Program-made: the position numbers and the translations under genes
Notes under the pieces: model-generated
What the model saw: the letters and a program-made list of their open reading frames with translations, nothing else
Told to the model about the DNA's origin: nothing
Databases searched by the model: none
In this document: one piece after another, positions 23,106 to 32,939 of the stretch
Numbering within the stretch: position 1 is the first letter of the stretch
Layout: each line of letters begins with the position of its first letter
NCBI GenBank assembly: GCA_020847535.1
Contig: JADLBU010000127.1
Span: 1-64,000 of the forward strand
Direction: 5' to 3'
Source: Phycisphaerales bacterium
GTDB taxonomy: Bacteria > Planctomycetota > Phycisphaerae > Phycisphaerales > UBA1924
DNA length: 64,000 nucleotides

Positions 23106-24320
23106 ATGGCAACTCGTAGACGCCTCTTGATGACCCCGAGCATCGGTACGCTCGCCTGCGGTTTGCTCCTGCTCATCCCAGCGCCAAAGACCGGCGCCTG
23201 GCCTATTCAACCTTCCGCTCCGTCTGCCGAAACCCAGCCGGCGGGCAGCATTGAGGCCCGCCTCGGCGATGCTCTCAACAAGTTCCTCGCCACAACAAAC
23301 GCCCCCGGCATCACGCTGGGCATCGCCAAGGCCGATGGCTCCGAGATAGCGCTTGCCGCCGGCGTTTCCCGTCGCGTGCCCGAGGGTGATCCGGCGCCGG
23401 CGATGAGACCGACCGATCGCATGATGTCCGGCAGCGTCGGCAAGACCTACTTCGCCGCGGCCTTCATGCTGCTCGCCCAGGATGGCATGATCGACCTCGA
23501 TGCCCCCATCGGCAAGACCATCGGCTCTGAGACCTGGTTTTCGCGGATCCCCAATGCCAAGGATCTCACCCTCCGGCTCCTGCTGCGTCACCAATCCGGC
23601 ATCCCCGAGCACGTGGCGATGAAGGAATTCCACGAGGCTCTGCGCAAGAACCCGCAAGCCAACTGGTCTCCAGAGGAAATCCTCCAGTTCATTCTCGACA
23701 AGCCCGCCCTCTTCGAGGCCGGCAAGGGCTGGTCGTACGCCGACACCAACTACATCCTCGCCGGACTGGTCGTCGAGCGCATCACCAGGCAGAAGGCCTA
23801 TGACCTGCTCGACACCCGCGTGATCCAGCAGCTCTCGTTGCGTGACACAGGTCCCAACGACAAGCCCCATCTCCGCGGACTGGTCAGCGGATACACGTTC
23901 GCGACCGACATGCTCCCGGTCCCCGAGGAGGTCGCCATCAACGAAACCTACGCGAGCAACCCACAGTTCGAGTGGACCGGCGGCGGCCTGATCTTCACCG
24001 CGATCGACCTTGCCCGTTTCGGCCACAACCTCTTCGGCGGCACGCTGGTCTCCAACGACTCGCTCGCGGCGATGCTCGACGGTGTCTCCGCGCCGCGTCT
24101 GGGCAAGGGCGCCACCTACGGCCTGGGTGTGATCACATGGAAAGATGGCGATAAGAGCTACCACGGCCACTCGGGCTGGTTCCCTGGCTACATTACGCAG
24201 CTCATCCACGATCCTGAAACCAACACCACGCTCGCGGTGCAGGTGAACACCGACAAGGGCATCGGCCCGCCAGTCCTGAACCCGCTCACCCGCGAGCTGT
24301 TCAACCTGATCAACAACTAA
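23106..24320 (+). CDS. Serine hydrolase, beta-lactamase/class C family
   Basis: SxxK motif SVGKTYF, YxN-type YADTNYILAGLVVERIT, HSGWFPGY. Confidence 0.88.
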   Translation: MATRRRLLMTPSIGTLACGLLLLIPAPKTGAWPIQPSAPSAETQPAGSIEARLGDALNKFLATTNAPGITLGIAKADGSEIALAAGVSRRVPEGDPAPAMRPTDRMMSGSVGKTYFAAAFMLLAQDGMIDLDAPIGKTIGSETWFSRIPNAKDLTLRLLLRHQSGIPEHVAMKEFHEALRKNPQANWSPEEILQFILDKPALFEAGKGWSYADTNYILAGLVVERITRQKAYDLLDTRVIQQLSLRDTGPNDKPHLRGLVSGYTFATDMLPVPEEVAINETYASNPQFEWTGGGLIFTAIDLARFGHNLFGGTLVSNDSLAAMLDGVSAPRLGKGATYGLGVITWKDGDKSYHGHSGWFPGYITQLIHDPETNTTLAVQVNTDKGIGPPVLNPLTRELFNLINN

Positions 24321-24335
24321 CCCCTCATTGCCCTT

Positions 24336-24372
24336 ATCCGCGTTCGTCCGCGAAATCCGCGGCCGCCTTTCT
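24336..24372 (+). repeat. Dispersed repeat A copy 1 (ATCCGCGTTCGTCCGCGAAATCCGCGGCCGC...)
   Basis: Near-identical copies at 43549 and 47277. Confidence 0.85.
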
Positions 24373-24396
24373 CTTCGGATCGCTACCGTCCCCGCC

Positions 24397-25176
24397 ATGC
24401 CCGCCCGTCCGGCAACCACCTCCACCCCCACCTCCACTCTCCACACCACCGACTGGCTCACCCTCGCCCCCACTCTCCCGCGCTACTCCATCGACTTCCT
24501 TTACGCCGACCCACCGTTCAACACAGGTAAAAGTCACTCCACTCCCCCCAACGCGACCAAAGCCGGCCGCAGCGCACAAGCCTCCTACTTCGATTCCTGG
24601 CCCACGACTGCCGACTACATCTCATGGCTCCGTGCTCGCCTGCTCGCCATCATCCCCGCGCTCAAGCCAACCGCCTCGATCGCGATCCACTGCGATCACC
24701 GCGCATCACATCACATCCGCCTGCTGCTGGATGAACTTCTCACACCCGACCACTTCATCAATCACCTGATCTGGCACTACGGCCTGGGCGGCTCCTCACC
24801 GCGCCGGTTCGCCCGCAAGCACGATGACATCCTCATCTATGGCATCGATCCGGCGAAGTACTACTTCAAAGCCCCGATGGTGCCGGCGACCAGCCAGCGG
24901 CTCAAGGGCAAGCTCAAGAAGGCGACCGATGTGCTGGACATCCCGGCGATCAACAACATGGCCAGGGAACGCACCGGCTATCCAACGCAGAAACCCATCG
25001 AGCTGCTCGAACTGCTGATAAGCGCCTTCTGCCCGCCCGGCGGCACGGTGCTGGATCCCTGCTGCGGCAGCGGTACAACGCTGCTCGCGGCCGCCAACCT
25101 GGGGCGAGCGGGGATCGGGTGCGATATCAGCCCGGCGGCGATCGGGATCGCGACCAAGCGGGTTCCGAAGTCATGA
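24397..25176 (+). CDS. DNA methyltransferase (DPPF-type, beta-class order)
   Basis: FLYADPPFNTGKS near N-terminus; C-terminal FCPPGGTVLDPCCGSGTTLLAAANLGRAGIGCDISPAAI. Confidence 0.88.
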   Translation: MPARPATTSTPTSTLHTTDWLTLAPTLPRYSIDFLYADPPFNTGKSHSTPPNATKAGRSAQASYFDSWPTTADYISWLRARLLAIIPALKPTASIAIHCDHRASHHIRLLLDELLTPDHFINHLIWHYGLGGSSPRRFARKHDDILIYGIDPAKYYFKAPMVPATSQRLKGKLKKATDVLDIPAINNMARERTGYPTQKPIELLELLISAFCPPGGTVLDPCCGSGTTLLAAANLGRAGIGCDISPAAIGIATKRVPKS

Positions 25177-25216
25177 GTGCTGGGTGCTGAGTGCTGCTGG
25201 GTGCTGGGGCGCGGAT
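25175..25216 (+). repeat. GTGCTGGGTGCTGA-type repeat
   Basis: gagtgctgggtgctgagtgctgctgggtgctggggcgcgg; related copy at 55849-55889. Confidence 0.7.
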
Positions 25217-25435
25217 GCTGGCGAACATCGCTGCGCCAGGATTCAGGATCGCGCCTCGACTCAGGACCACATCCCGATCGCCCGATGACCCTCACATGGG
25301 TCCATTCAACCGGCAAAGCCGGCATCGGTTCGCCCGAGAACTCGGGAAAGACCCTACGCATATACGGGAGGAGTTTGGCCGATTCCTGCTATACTTCGTT
25401 ACGGGCGTCTCATTGTGTAAGGGCGGAACACCAGA

Positions 25436-28429
25436 ATGATGCCACATCCCGGCCGTAGATCCGTTGCCGCGTGCTGGTTGCGTCGCACGCTGCCATCGCT
25501 GCTGATGGCGATCGTGATCCTCGCTTTGCCATCGCCCGCCCGCGCCCAGCCCGCCCTGACCTTCCGCTTTGATAACGCCCCCATCCTGGATGCCCCGCTT
25601 CAGTTCCATTTCGAGCGAGATGCGGTCGCGCTCTCGCCTGATGGCTCGCTCATCCCCATCGATCAGCCGCGATACCGGGAGCCGACGCTCCTGGCCCCGC
25701 ACTCGGCCTTCACCACCGACCCCGACACCTTCGCCACCCCGGCGGTGAACATCCTCGCGACCGGGTTCGCCGCCGATGGCATCACACCCATCTGGCTGAT
25801 CGCGGACTTCGGCCAGATCCGCCTGCGCATCTACGTCGGGAGCATGACATCCACACCGTACGAGTACTCGATGGCCTACAACGGCAACAAGGCCGCGCAG
25901 ATGGATGTGCTGGTTGAGTCGATTGACAATGTCGGAAACGAAGCCTGGCGACCGGTGTCGGCGGCGATCTGCCACGGGTTCATCGTGATGCAGTGCAACG
26001 TCGCGGTCCCCGGCCCCGCGGGCTGGAACTCCAACCGCATCGGGTTCTTGACCTGCCGCATCTCGGACCTGGGTGGCCCAAAGAGCCACTGGTGGCGGCG
26101 GCACGCGGTCTCCGATCCCCTCTCCCCGCAGCCTTCGGGCGTCGGTCTGGGCGCGTTCTGGTCGCTGAGTTCCTGGTGGAGCACGCAGCGCGACGGCACG
26201 GCCCCGACCAAGGCATGGATCGCCGCGACCGACTACCACGCCGCGCCCCTCAAGGATGGCGGGGCGTACATGGTCTTTCCCATCCAGCGCAGCAGCGCCG
26301 GTAGCGGCGACTGGACCGCATCCCCGGTCGTCGAACTCCCAGGCCGCTGGCACGATCCCACCAACACCTCCCACGCGCACACCATCGGCATCACCAAGTT
26401 CGGCACAAGCGGCCTGCTCGCCATAGGCTCACGCGGCGACAGCGTTGGCAACGCCGTCAATTACGCCTGGACGATTCCCAACGAGTCGCACTACGCCCTG
26501 GGCTCCACACCCAACGCCAGCGCCTTCAATTGGAGAACCGCCGGCCCCATCTGGACAGGTCCGGCGGTCGTTCACGGCAACCTCGACCCTTCGCTCGCCA
26601 ACCTTCAGACCCGCATGAAGGGCAACCAGTTTGTCGGGATCGCCCCCGGTCCCGCCGATGGCACCTTCATGGTCGGCGGAGATGAGGTCTCCGAACCGCT
26701 CTGGATCACATCGAGCCCCTCATCGCAGGCAAGCCCGCTCGCGTTCACCGCGCCCTACGGGATCGTGCAGACCGCACCACTGATCGCCCCCGGCCACGAT
26801 GGGCCTTGGCGACATTACCTGATCTTCCATATCCACACACCGTATCCCAACGCACTGGGCGGTCCATACATCGCACAGATGTCTCCAAGCCAGAAAGATG
26901 CGGATGGCTGGGCGAATCAGCGCATCCTGTACTCTCCCGATGGAATGCGCTGGGCACAGGTTTGGACCCACTACGAAGGCAACCAGGCCTCGCCCTGGCT
27001 TGCCGACAACCGCATCTGGGTCGGCTCTTACGGCAAGTACACCGGCGCTGGCATCCGCAGCATCCCGGTTCCCGACCTGGTGAGCGCAAGCCCCCTGACG
27101 ATCGCTCCCGGGGGACGCAACGCTGCCTTCGCAAACCCCGCCTACTTCGATAACGGCCTGGGAGTCGCGATACAGGCCAATCCAAGCCTCCCGCCATCCA
27201 TCCCCGATCCGCCCTGTGCTGGACCGTGGTACCGCATCGAGAACAATCCTCCGACCCCTCTGACCGGCAGCTACCAGCTCGGTCGCCTGCGTCTGGCCGG
27301 CGGCATCCCAGCCGATGTGCGCGAGGTTTCGGTCAAGTTCTGGGTCCGCCATGACACCCCCGACGAGTCCGGCCGCGCGGATTCCCTCTCGATCATGTCC
27401 GCCCTGCGGTCCAGCGATGCCGCCGGCTCCGCGCAGACGGTGCGCTCCTCCGCGGCATCCACCTCGATCGATATCTCGACCAGCGGGGCATGGGTTCCGG
27501 TGGTTCTCATCACCGATCTTTCCGTGTGGGCCCAACCAGAGGACTGGACCGCCGCCGGCGGTGTGCTCGACCTCGTCCTGACGAGCGCCTGGAACATCGA
27601 GGGTCCGGCTTCTTTCTATCTGGCGATCGAGTCGGTCTCGTGGGAGCCATCCCCACCCTATCCCGCCGCGGTCGAGACAACGCTCCCCGATGAGCAGGCG
27701 TGGATCGACGGCTTTGATGGCAGCGGAAGCTGGACCGTATTCGTCTCCGGCATCGTCCCCCCGGCCGCGTGGGACGGCTCGGTTTCAGGCCCAGATTCGG
27801 CCGAGAAGCCCCTCTTTTCGATCGTCAGTCAGACCGGCCAATCCTGGATCGATGTGCTCGCCGAGCGCACCCAGGGTGCGGTCGTCCTGCGATCCGGGGG
27901 CATCGGCGCCGGCGATGGGATGGAGCGGATGATCACCTTCAACTGGATGGCGGGCTCTCCGATCCATCTGGCCGTCACGCGATGCGACGAATGGAACGGC
28001 TTCATCGTGCGCGGGACCATCGGCAACGCCCCGATCCGGTCCAGCTTTCCTATTTACGCGACCTTCGACTCACCGGCGGGGAGTGTGAGGTTCGGCTCGG
28101 GGGATGGCACAAAGGTGACCGCGCTGGATGTCTTCGGTGGGGCGATCGCCCCCGGCGAGGCCACCGAATCCGATGTCCGGGCCGTCATTCAGTCGCTCCC
28201 CATGCTCCGCGGCCAGCCGATGCCGGGGATGACCGGCGACTGTTCCGACATGTCGGTCGGTGATTGCCACGCGGACTTCGATGGCTCGGGATTCATCGAC
28301 ACCGACGATTTCGATGCCTTCGTGCAGGCCTTCGAACTCGGGACCGACGATGCCGACTTCGACCACTCGGGCTTCGTGGATACCGACGATTTCGACGGCT
28401 TCGTCCGTGCCTTCATCGCCGGATGCTGA
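25436..28429 (+). CDS. Large secreted protein with C-terminal EF-hand repeats
   Basis: Signal peptide; tail [54 protein letters not shown]. Confidence 0.75.
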   Translation: MMPHPGRRSVAACWLRRTLPSLLMAIVILALPSPARAQPALTFRFDNAPILDAPLQFHFERDAVALSPDGSLIPIDQPRYREPTLLAPHSAFTTDPDTFATPAVNILATGFAADGITPIWLIADFGQIRLRIYVGSMTSTPYEYSMAYNGNKAAQMDVLVESIDNVGNEAWRPVSAAICHGFIVMQCNVAVPGPAGWNSNRIGFLTCRISDLGGPKSHWWRRHAVSDPLSPQPSGVGLGAFWSLSSWWSTQRDGTAPTKAWIAATDYHAAPLKDGGAYMVFPIQRSSAGSGDWTASPVVELPGRWHDPTNTSHAHTIGITKFGTSGLLAIGSRGDSVGNAVNYAWTIPNESHYALGSTPNASAFNWRTAGPIWTGPAVVHGNLDPSLANLQTRMKGNQFVGIAPGPADGTFMVGGDEVSEPLWITSSPSSQASPLAFTAPYGIVQTAPLIAPGHDGPWRHYLIFHIHTPYPNALGGPYIAQMSPSQKDADGWANQRILYSPDGMRWAQVWTHYEGNQASPWLADNRIWVGSYGKYTGAGIRSIPVPDLVSASPLTIAPGGRNAAFANPAYFDNGLGVAIQANPSLPPSIPDPPCAGPWYRIENNPPTPLTGSYQLGRLRLAGGIPADVREVSVKFWVRHDTPDESGRADSLSIMSALRSSDAAGSAQTVRSSAASTSIDISTSGAWVPVVLITDLSVWAQPEDWTAAGGVLDLVLTSAWNIEGPASFYLAIESVSWEPSPPYPAAVETTLPDEQAWIDGFDGSGSWTVFVSGIVPPAAWDGSVSGPDSAEKPLFSIVSQTGQSWIDVLAERTQGAVVLRSGGIGAGDGMERMITFNWMAGSPIHLAVTRCDEWNGFIVRGTIGNAPIRSSFPIYATFDSPAGSVRFGSGDGTKVTALDVFGGAIAPGEATESDVRAVIQSLPMLRGQPMPGMTGDCSDMSVGDCHADFDGSGFIDTDDFDAFVQAFELGTDDADFDHSGFVDTDDFDGFVRAFIAGC

Positions 28430-28538
28430 ATCCCCCACTGCGGCCTCCCCTCTCTCCCCTTCCCCCCGCTCGCCGTTCCCCTCTTCCCGTTTCCCATCCC
28501 CACTGGCACGCTTCATCCAGCCTGCACACAATGGAAGG

Positions 28539-29330
28539 ATGAGTGATGTCGAACCCGTGCGTGCCTCGGCGAGCCCCAAGCCCGATCTGTCCGGAACCGT
28601 GATCGTTCGGGATCTCTTCGAGGACCTGGGGGAGGTTCTCCTGACCGACATGCTTCTCCAGGCCCAGAACTGCGTGCGGGCGTTTGGTGACTTCCACCTG
28701 GCGATCAGCGCTTCGGAGCAGACCGAGCCGGCGCTGGTGCGGCTGATGCTCGACCCCGCCTATCGCCTGCTCCCCTGGAAGCGCACGCACCTGTGGACCA
28801 TCGATGACTGTCTCGTGGCTATCGACGATGACCGCTCGCGCGGCAAACGCCTGCGCGAGATCCTCGTCGATCACTCCGATATCCCCATCGACCAGGTACA
28901 TGGCATACCGGTGAGCGACGATGACCCCGCGATCGCCTACCAGGATGAGATCCGGGAGACGCTCGGTTGGCGCGAGAAGGGCCAGGATCGCCTCGACTTT
29001 GCGCTTCTCTCGCTAGGCGATGGCGGCCCCATCTCCGAAGCGCTCGCCGGCCGCCACCACGCCGACGATGGCCCCGACCTGGTCATCCGCAAGCCCTGGA
29101 AGGATCCACGCGGTATCCAGTGGCACGCGATGTCGCCGCGCATGATCTCCGCGAGCCGGCTGCTCGCCGTGCTCGCCGTCGGTGAACCCGCCCGCGCCGA
29201 TGTCTCCGCGATCGCCGAGGCCCGGCGCATCGGCGGACCTAACACGGCGATCGGGGGCATCAAGCCGATCGGCGGAGAGATGCGGTGGTATCTCGATGCC
29301 GCCGCGAACCCCTCGGGGTCCAACCCATGA
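28539..29330 (+). CDS. pgl: 6-phosphogluconolactonase-like protein
   Basis: FHLAISASEQTEPALVRLM, WKRTHLWTIDDCLVAIDDDRSRGKRLREILVDH pattern of the DevB/SOL family. Confidence 0.75.
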   Translation: MSDVEPVRASASPKPDLSGTVIVRDLFEDLGEVLLTDMLLQAQNCVRAFGDFHLAISASEQTEPALVRLMLDPAYRLLPWKRTHLWTIDDCLVAIDDDRSRGKRLREILVDHSDIPIDQVHGIPVSDDDPAIAYQDEIRETLGWREKGQDRLDFALLSLGDGGPISEALAGRHHADDGPDLVIRKPWKDPRGIQWHAMSPRMISASRLLAVLAVGEPARADVSAIAEARRIGGPNTAIGGIKPIGGEMRWYLDAAANPSGSNP

Positions 29331-30085
29331 GCGTCTTCTCCGTCGAGGCCAACGACCGCATCACCTTCAAGGTCCGCCACGAGGATGAACACCTGCTGGT
29401 TGTGGAAAAACCGCCAGGGATCGCCACGCAGCCCGGCCTCGGGCACGACTACGACACCCTGCTCAACGGGCTGTTCGTCCGCTACGGCCAGAAGCTCCAG
29501 AACCTGGGAAAGGACCGTGATTTCGGGCTGCTTCACAGGCTGGATCGCAAGGCCAGTGGCCTGCTGATGGTCGGGCTTTCGACCAAGGCCTACGACGCGA
29601 TGCGCGTGGCGTTCGCGGAGAAGACACTCGGGAAGTTCTACTGGGTGATCGTCAAAGGCGCACCCAAGACCGCGCAGGGTGTGATTGACAAGCCGATCAT
29701 CGAATCGATCCCCAAGGGTGAGGGTGAGATCAAGCGCGCGAAGATATCGGCGGTAGGCAAGCCAGCGAGCACGGCATTCCGGATCCTGCAGGCGGGCGCG
29801 GATGCCTCGCTGGTGGAGTGCCGGCCGATCACGGGCCGGCTGCACCAGATCCGCATCCACATGGAGACCATCGGGTGCCCGGTACTGGGCGACAGCATCT
29901 ACGCGACCCCGAAGATCAGGGCGGCAGCGCCGAGACTGGCCCTGCACTCGCATCGGCTGGTGTTCGATCACCCGATCAGCGGTGAGCGGATCGATGTGCG
30001 GTCGAAGTGGCCGAAGGATCTGCGAGCGACGCTGGAGAGGTTCGGGCTCAAGCGACCGGATGTGGAAGGCGATGAAGAAGCATGA
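29327..30085 (+). CDS. RluA-family pseudouridine synthase
   Basis: LLVVEKPPGIATQPG, LLHRLDRKASGLLM, ECRPITGRLHQIRIHMETIGCPVLGD. Confidence 0.93.
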   Translation: MSVFSVEANDRITFKVRHEDEHLLVVEKPPGIATQPGLGHDYDTLLNGLFVRYGQKLQNLGKDRDFGLLHRLDRKASGLLMVGLSTKAYDAMRVAFAEKTLGKFYWVIVKGAPKTAQGVIDKPIIESIPKGEGEIKRAKISAVGKPASTAFRILQAGADASLVECRPITGRLHQIRIHMETIGCPVLGDSIYATPKIRAAAPRLALHSHRLVFDHPISGERIDVRSKWPKDLRATLERFGLKRPDVEGDEEA

Positions 30086-30116
30086 CAGCCCTCCCGACTA
30101 CGTTTCTTGGCAGATT

Positions 30117-30316
30117 TCACCGCTCGAGCAACCGCATCGCCTCGAGGTCAAAGTACCGCTCGCCGCACTTCTCGCAAACATCGGCCGCCACCTTCTCAAC
30201 CTGCCTGCCATCGCGGCGTTGAACCGTTACCAGCCTTCTGGCGATCCTGCGAGATCCGCAGACAACGCACTCCTTGAGCGGCGTGTCCGTGTGCTTCGCG
30301 GAACGAAGACTAGTCT
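30117..30316 (-). CDS. YgiT-type zinc-finger protein, candidate antitoxin (start uncertain)
   Basis: CVVCGSRR...KVAADVCEKCGERYFDLEAMRLLE. Confidence 0.6.
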
Positions 30317-30552
30317 CCGACCGTTGCGACCTTCGACGAGATGAAGATGTAGAACGTTTCTTCGCCGTCTTGACGGACGATCGTCCCTTTGGTGTAGATG
30401 AGCGTGCCTTCAAGACTGAAGCTCTTGATGACATACAGCTTTTCTCCCGAATGACGGCGAGTGGAGCTGCGGGAGCGCAGCGTCTTTGAAACTGCTTGAG
30501 CGTTGATGACGGACTCGAGAACCTCCTCGGCCGTCAGATCGTCCTGCTCCAT
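30310..30552 (-). CDS. Small protein upstream of YgiT-like gene, candidate toxin
   Basis: 80 aa ORF directly upstream and coupled to the zinc-finger ORF. Confidence 0.5.
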   Translation of the reverse strand: MEQDDLTAEEVLESVINAQAVSKTLRSRSSTRRHSGEKLYVIKSFSLEGTLIYTKGTIVRQDGEETFYIFISSKVATVGD

Positions 30553-30705
30553 CTCGTCCTGACCTCAGCAAGCATGAGCGAGCCCGCTGCCAGCAACACT
30601 ACAAGCCCGAAGTTCGCGTGAATGGGTAATCTCCCGAGCCTCATGATTGCCCGGTCGAAACCGCGAATGCCGCCGTTACCGTGCGGTGACAGTCAGCCCA
30701 GGCAC

Positions 30706-32103
30706 TCAATCAAGGGCCGCGAACAGCTCGACGGCGATCCCATCGGCGAACAGAATGCCCTCATCTGTGAGAATCCACATCCCATCGCGAACTACGAGCT
30801 GTCCGCGATCACGCACCGCCGCGATCGCCGCCACAAGCCTCTTGCCCGATCCGGGATGAAGCCCATCGGCCGTCGCAAGCACGCGGCCGCCATCAAGCCC
30901 CTCGCACAGCCGCAGCCCCGTCATGATCCGCTCCCGAAGCGCCCGAGCGGCATCCGGCCCCTCATGATCGCTGATCGGCGAAAACCCCGTCGCATCCCCC
31001 TTGCGCAGATAGTCATCCAGCCGCGGTGTGTTCTTCCAGCGATGCCCAGGCGCGATGTACCTCCCCCCACTGCCCACCTGCCCACCCCCCACTGCCCCGC
31101 CAACACCCACCGTCCCTTCCGCCCCCACGCTCCCAATCCGCAAGTGCCCCGAAGCCGAAGGACCCGCGGCGAGCCAGGATCCCTGTCGCCAATAGGCAAG
31201 ATTGTGGAGGCATTCAGCTCCCGGCCGGGCAAAGTTGCTGACCTCGTAACGATCAAGCCCCGCCGCTCGCAACCGATCCCACGCGAGCCGATGCATGTCC
31301 ACCTCAACCCCCTCATCCATCGCCTCGAACGCCCCACGCGTGAGTCGGGCCGTCATCGCGGTCGCCGGCTCATACGTCAGGGAATAACACGACACGTGCT
31401 CCGTCCCCAGCCCGATCCCCCGCTCCAGATCCCTCCCCCAGTCGTCCAACGTCTGCCCCGGGATCCCGAAGATCAGGTCAATGGACTGCCGAGCGATCCC
31501 TGCATCCCGCGCCAACCCGATCGCCCTGGCGACATTCTCCGGATCATGCCAGCGCTCGAGGGTCTTGAGGTGGCGGGTCTCAAAAGATTGCGCCCCCATA
31601 CTGACCCGGGTCACGCCGCCCGCTCGCAGGGTCTCCATGAGCTCGGGAGTCACCGTCTCGGGATTGCACTCGACTGTAAACTCCGCCGCCCGTGCAACGG
31701 TGGCTGTACGCGCAGAAGATGCCCGCTCTCGCGCTTCCGCCGATCGGATCTCCGACAGGTCAAACAGGCGATCCAGAGCCGTCAGCAGGCGTTTCCAGAG
31801 ATCCACGCGAAGCAGGCTGGGTGTGCCACCCCCTGCGAAAATGGTCTTGAGGGGCTGTCGTGCGGAATAGGGAGCCAGTGCGGTCAGTTCTCGGATGAGC
31901 CGGTCCGTGAACGCTTCCTGGCGATCCTGGGTGTCAACAATGCTGTAGAAGTCGCAATAGTGACACTTGTGAAAGCAGAACGGGATGTGGATATAGAGGG
32001 ATGCGGGGGTATCCAGCCCGCCAGTCCCCGGCGGGGGCAGCACCTCCCCGGCCGACCGATCTCGGCGTTGCGGAGCCAGGGTCAAGGGTGTATCGTGCGA
32101 CAT
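30706..32103 (-). CDS. hemW: HemW-like radical SAM protein
   Basis: LYIHIPFCFHKCHYCDFYS (CxxxCxxC), FAGGGTPSLL, VECNPETVTPELMETLRAGGVTRVSMGAQSF. Confidence 0.92.
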   Translation of the reverse strand: MSHDTPLTLAPQRRDRSAGEVLPPPGTGGLDTPASLYIHIPFCFHKCHYCDFYSIVDTQDRQEAFTDRLIRELTALAPYSARQPLKTIFAGGGTPSLLRVDLWKRLLTALDRLFDLSEIRSAEARERASSARTATVARAAEFTVECNPETVTPELMETLRAGGVTRVSMGAQSFETRHLKTLERWHDPENVARAIGLARDAGIARQSIDLIFGIPGQTLDDWGRDLERGIGLGTEHVSCYSLTYEPATAMTARLTRGAFEAMDEGVEVDMHRLAWDRLRAAGLDRYEVSNFARPGAECLHNLAYWRQGSWLAAGPSASGHLRIGSVGAEGTVGVGGAVGGGQVGSGGRYIAPGHRWKNTPRLDDYLRKGDATGFSPISDHEGPDAARALRERIMTGLRLCEGLDGGRVLATADGLHPGSGKRLVAAIAAVRDRGQLVVRDGMWILTDEGILFADGIAVELFAALD

Positions 32104-32336
32104 ACGGGCTGCACCGGCTGGGCGGCCAAGGACGCTGGTACGTGGTGAGGGGGTTGTTGTCGGGGCCGTGGTCGGCTGAGGGGCGTGGACGCGTGGGACG
32201 CGTGGGACGCGTGGGGGGCGTGGGGGTTAGAGGTCGCGGGACCGAACCGTTCTGACGGGGATACGGGAGACCCTACCGGGTTCCCAGCCCTGTCCGTCAG
32301 GTCCGGACGCCGCTGCCGGGAAAGGATAGCGATCAC

Positions 32337-32861
32337 GTGGATGCCTCATTCGTGCTCATCTCCCAGGATCTGTCCCAGCGGACCGTGCCGCTGAATCGCC
32401 CGCGAACCGTGATCGGGCGGCAGACCGATTGCAACATCCGCATCCCCTCCAGCGGCGTCTCGCGTCAGCACTGCGAGATCCTGATCGATGGGGATGCCAT
32501 CACCGTCCGGGACCTCAATTCCAGCAACGGGACCTACCTCAACCGCAAGCGGATCACCGAAGCCCGCCTGAATGCCGGTGACCTGCTGGCGATCGGCAAC
32601 TGCGTCTTTGTCACGCGGATCAACGGTGAGCCCGGGGTGATCGACTCTGAGGATGTCCTGGAGGACGGCGCGGTCTCAGCTCCCGACGGCGCGGTGCCGG
32701 GCCGGGCGAGCGAAGCCCAGACAACCATCACCAGCAGACCCGCCAAGCCCGCCGAGCCGACGGGCAAGGGCCGCCTGGTCGGCTCCGAAGACAACGATGA
32801 CAGCGATTCGTTCGACTTTGATTTCTCCGATGATGACGAGAAGAGGCCGCCGAAGCTGTAG
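32337..32861 (+). CDS. FHA-domain protein
   Basis: VIGRQTDCNIRIPSSGVSRQHCEILIDGDAITVRDLNSSNGTYLN. Confidence 0.92.
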   Translation: MDASFVLISQDLSQRTVPLNRPRTVIGRQTDCNIRIPSSGVSRQHCEILIDGDAITVRDLNSSNGTYLNRKRITEARLNAGDLLAIGNCVFVTRINGEPGVIDSEDVLEDGAVSAPDGAVPGRASEAQTTITSRPAKPAEPTGKGRLVGSEDNDDSDSFDFDFSDDDEKRPPKL

Positions 32862-32939
32862 GTCACCATTGCGGTCGGCGCTCGGATTCCTGTATTCTCT
32901 CACGTCGCACCTCGAACAAGGAACTAAACTCCCCCGCCG

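Noticed and set aside
24300-24400. Possible CRISPR from recurring ATCCGCG units
   Set aside because: Copies are single, far apart and lack regular spacers; no cas genes seen.
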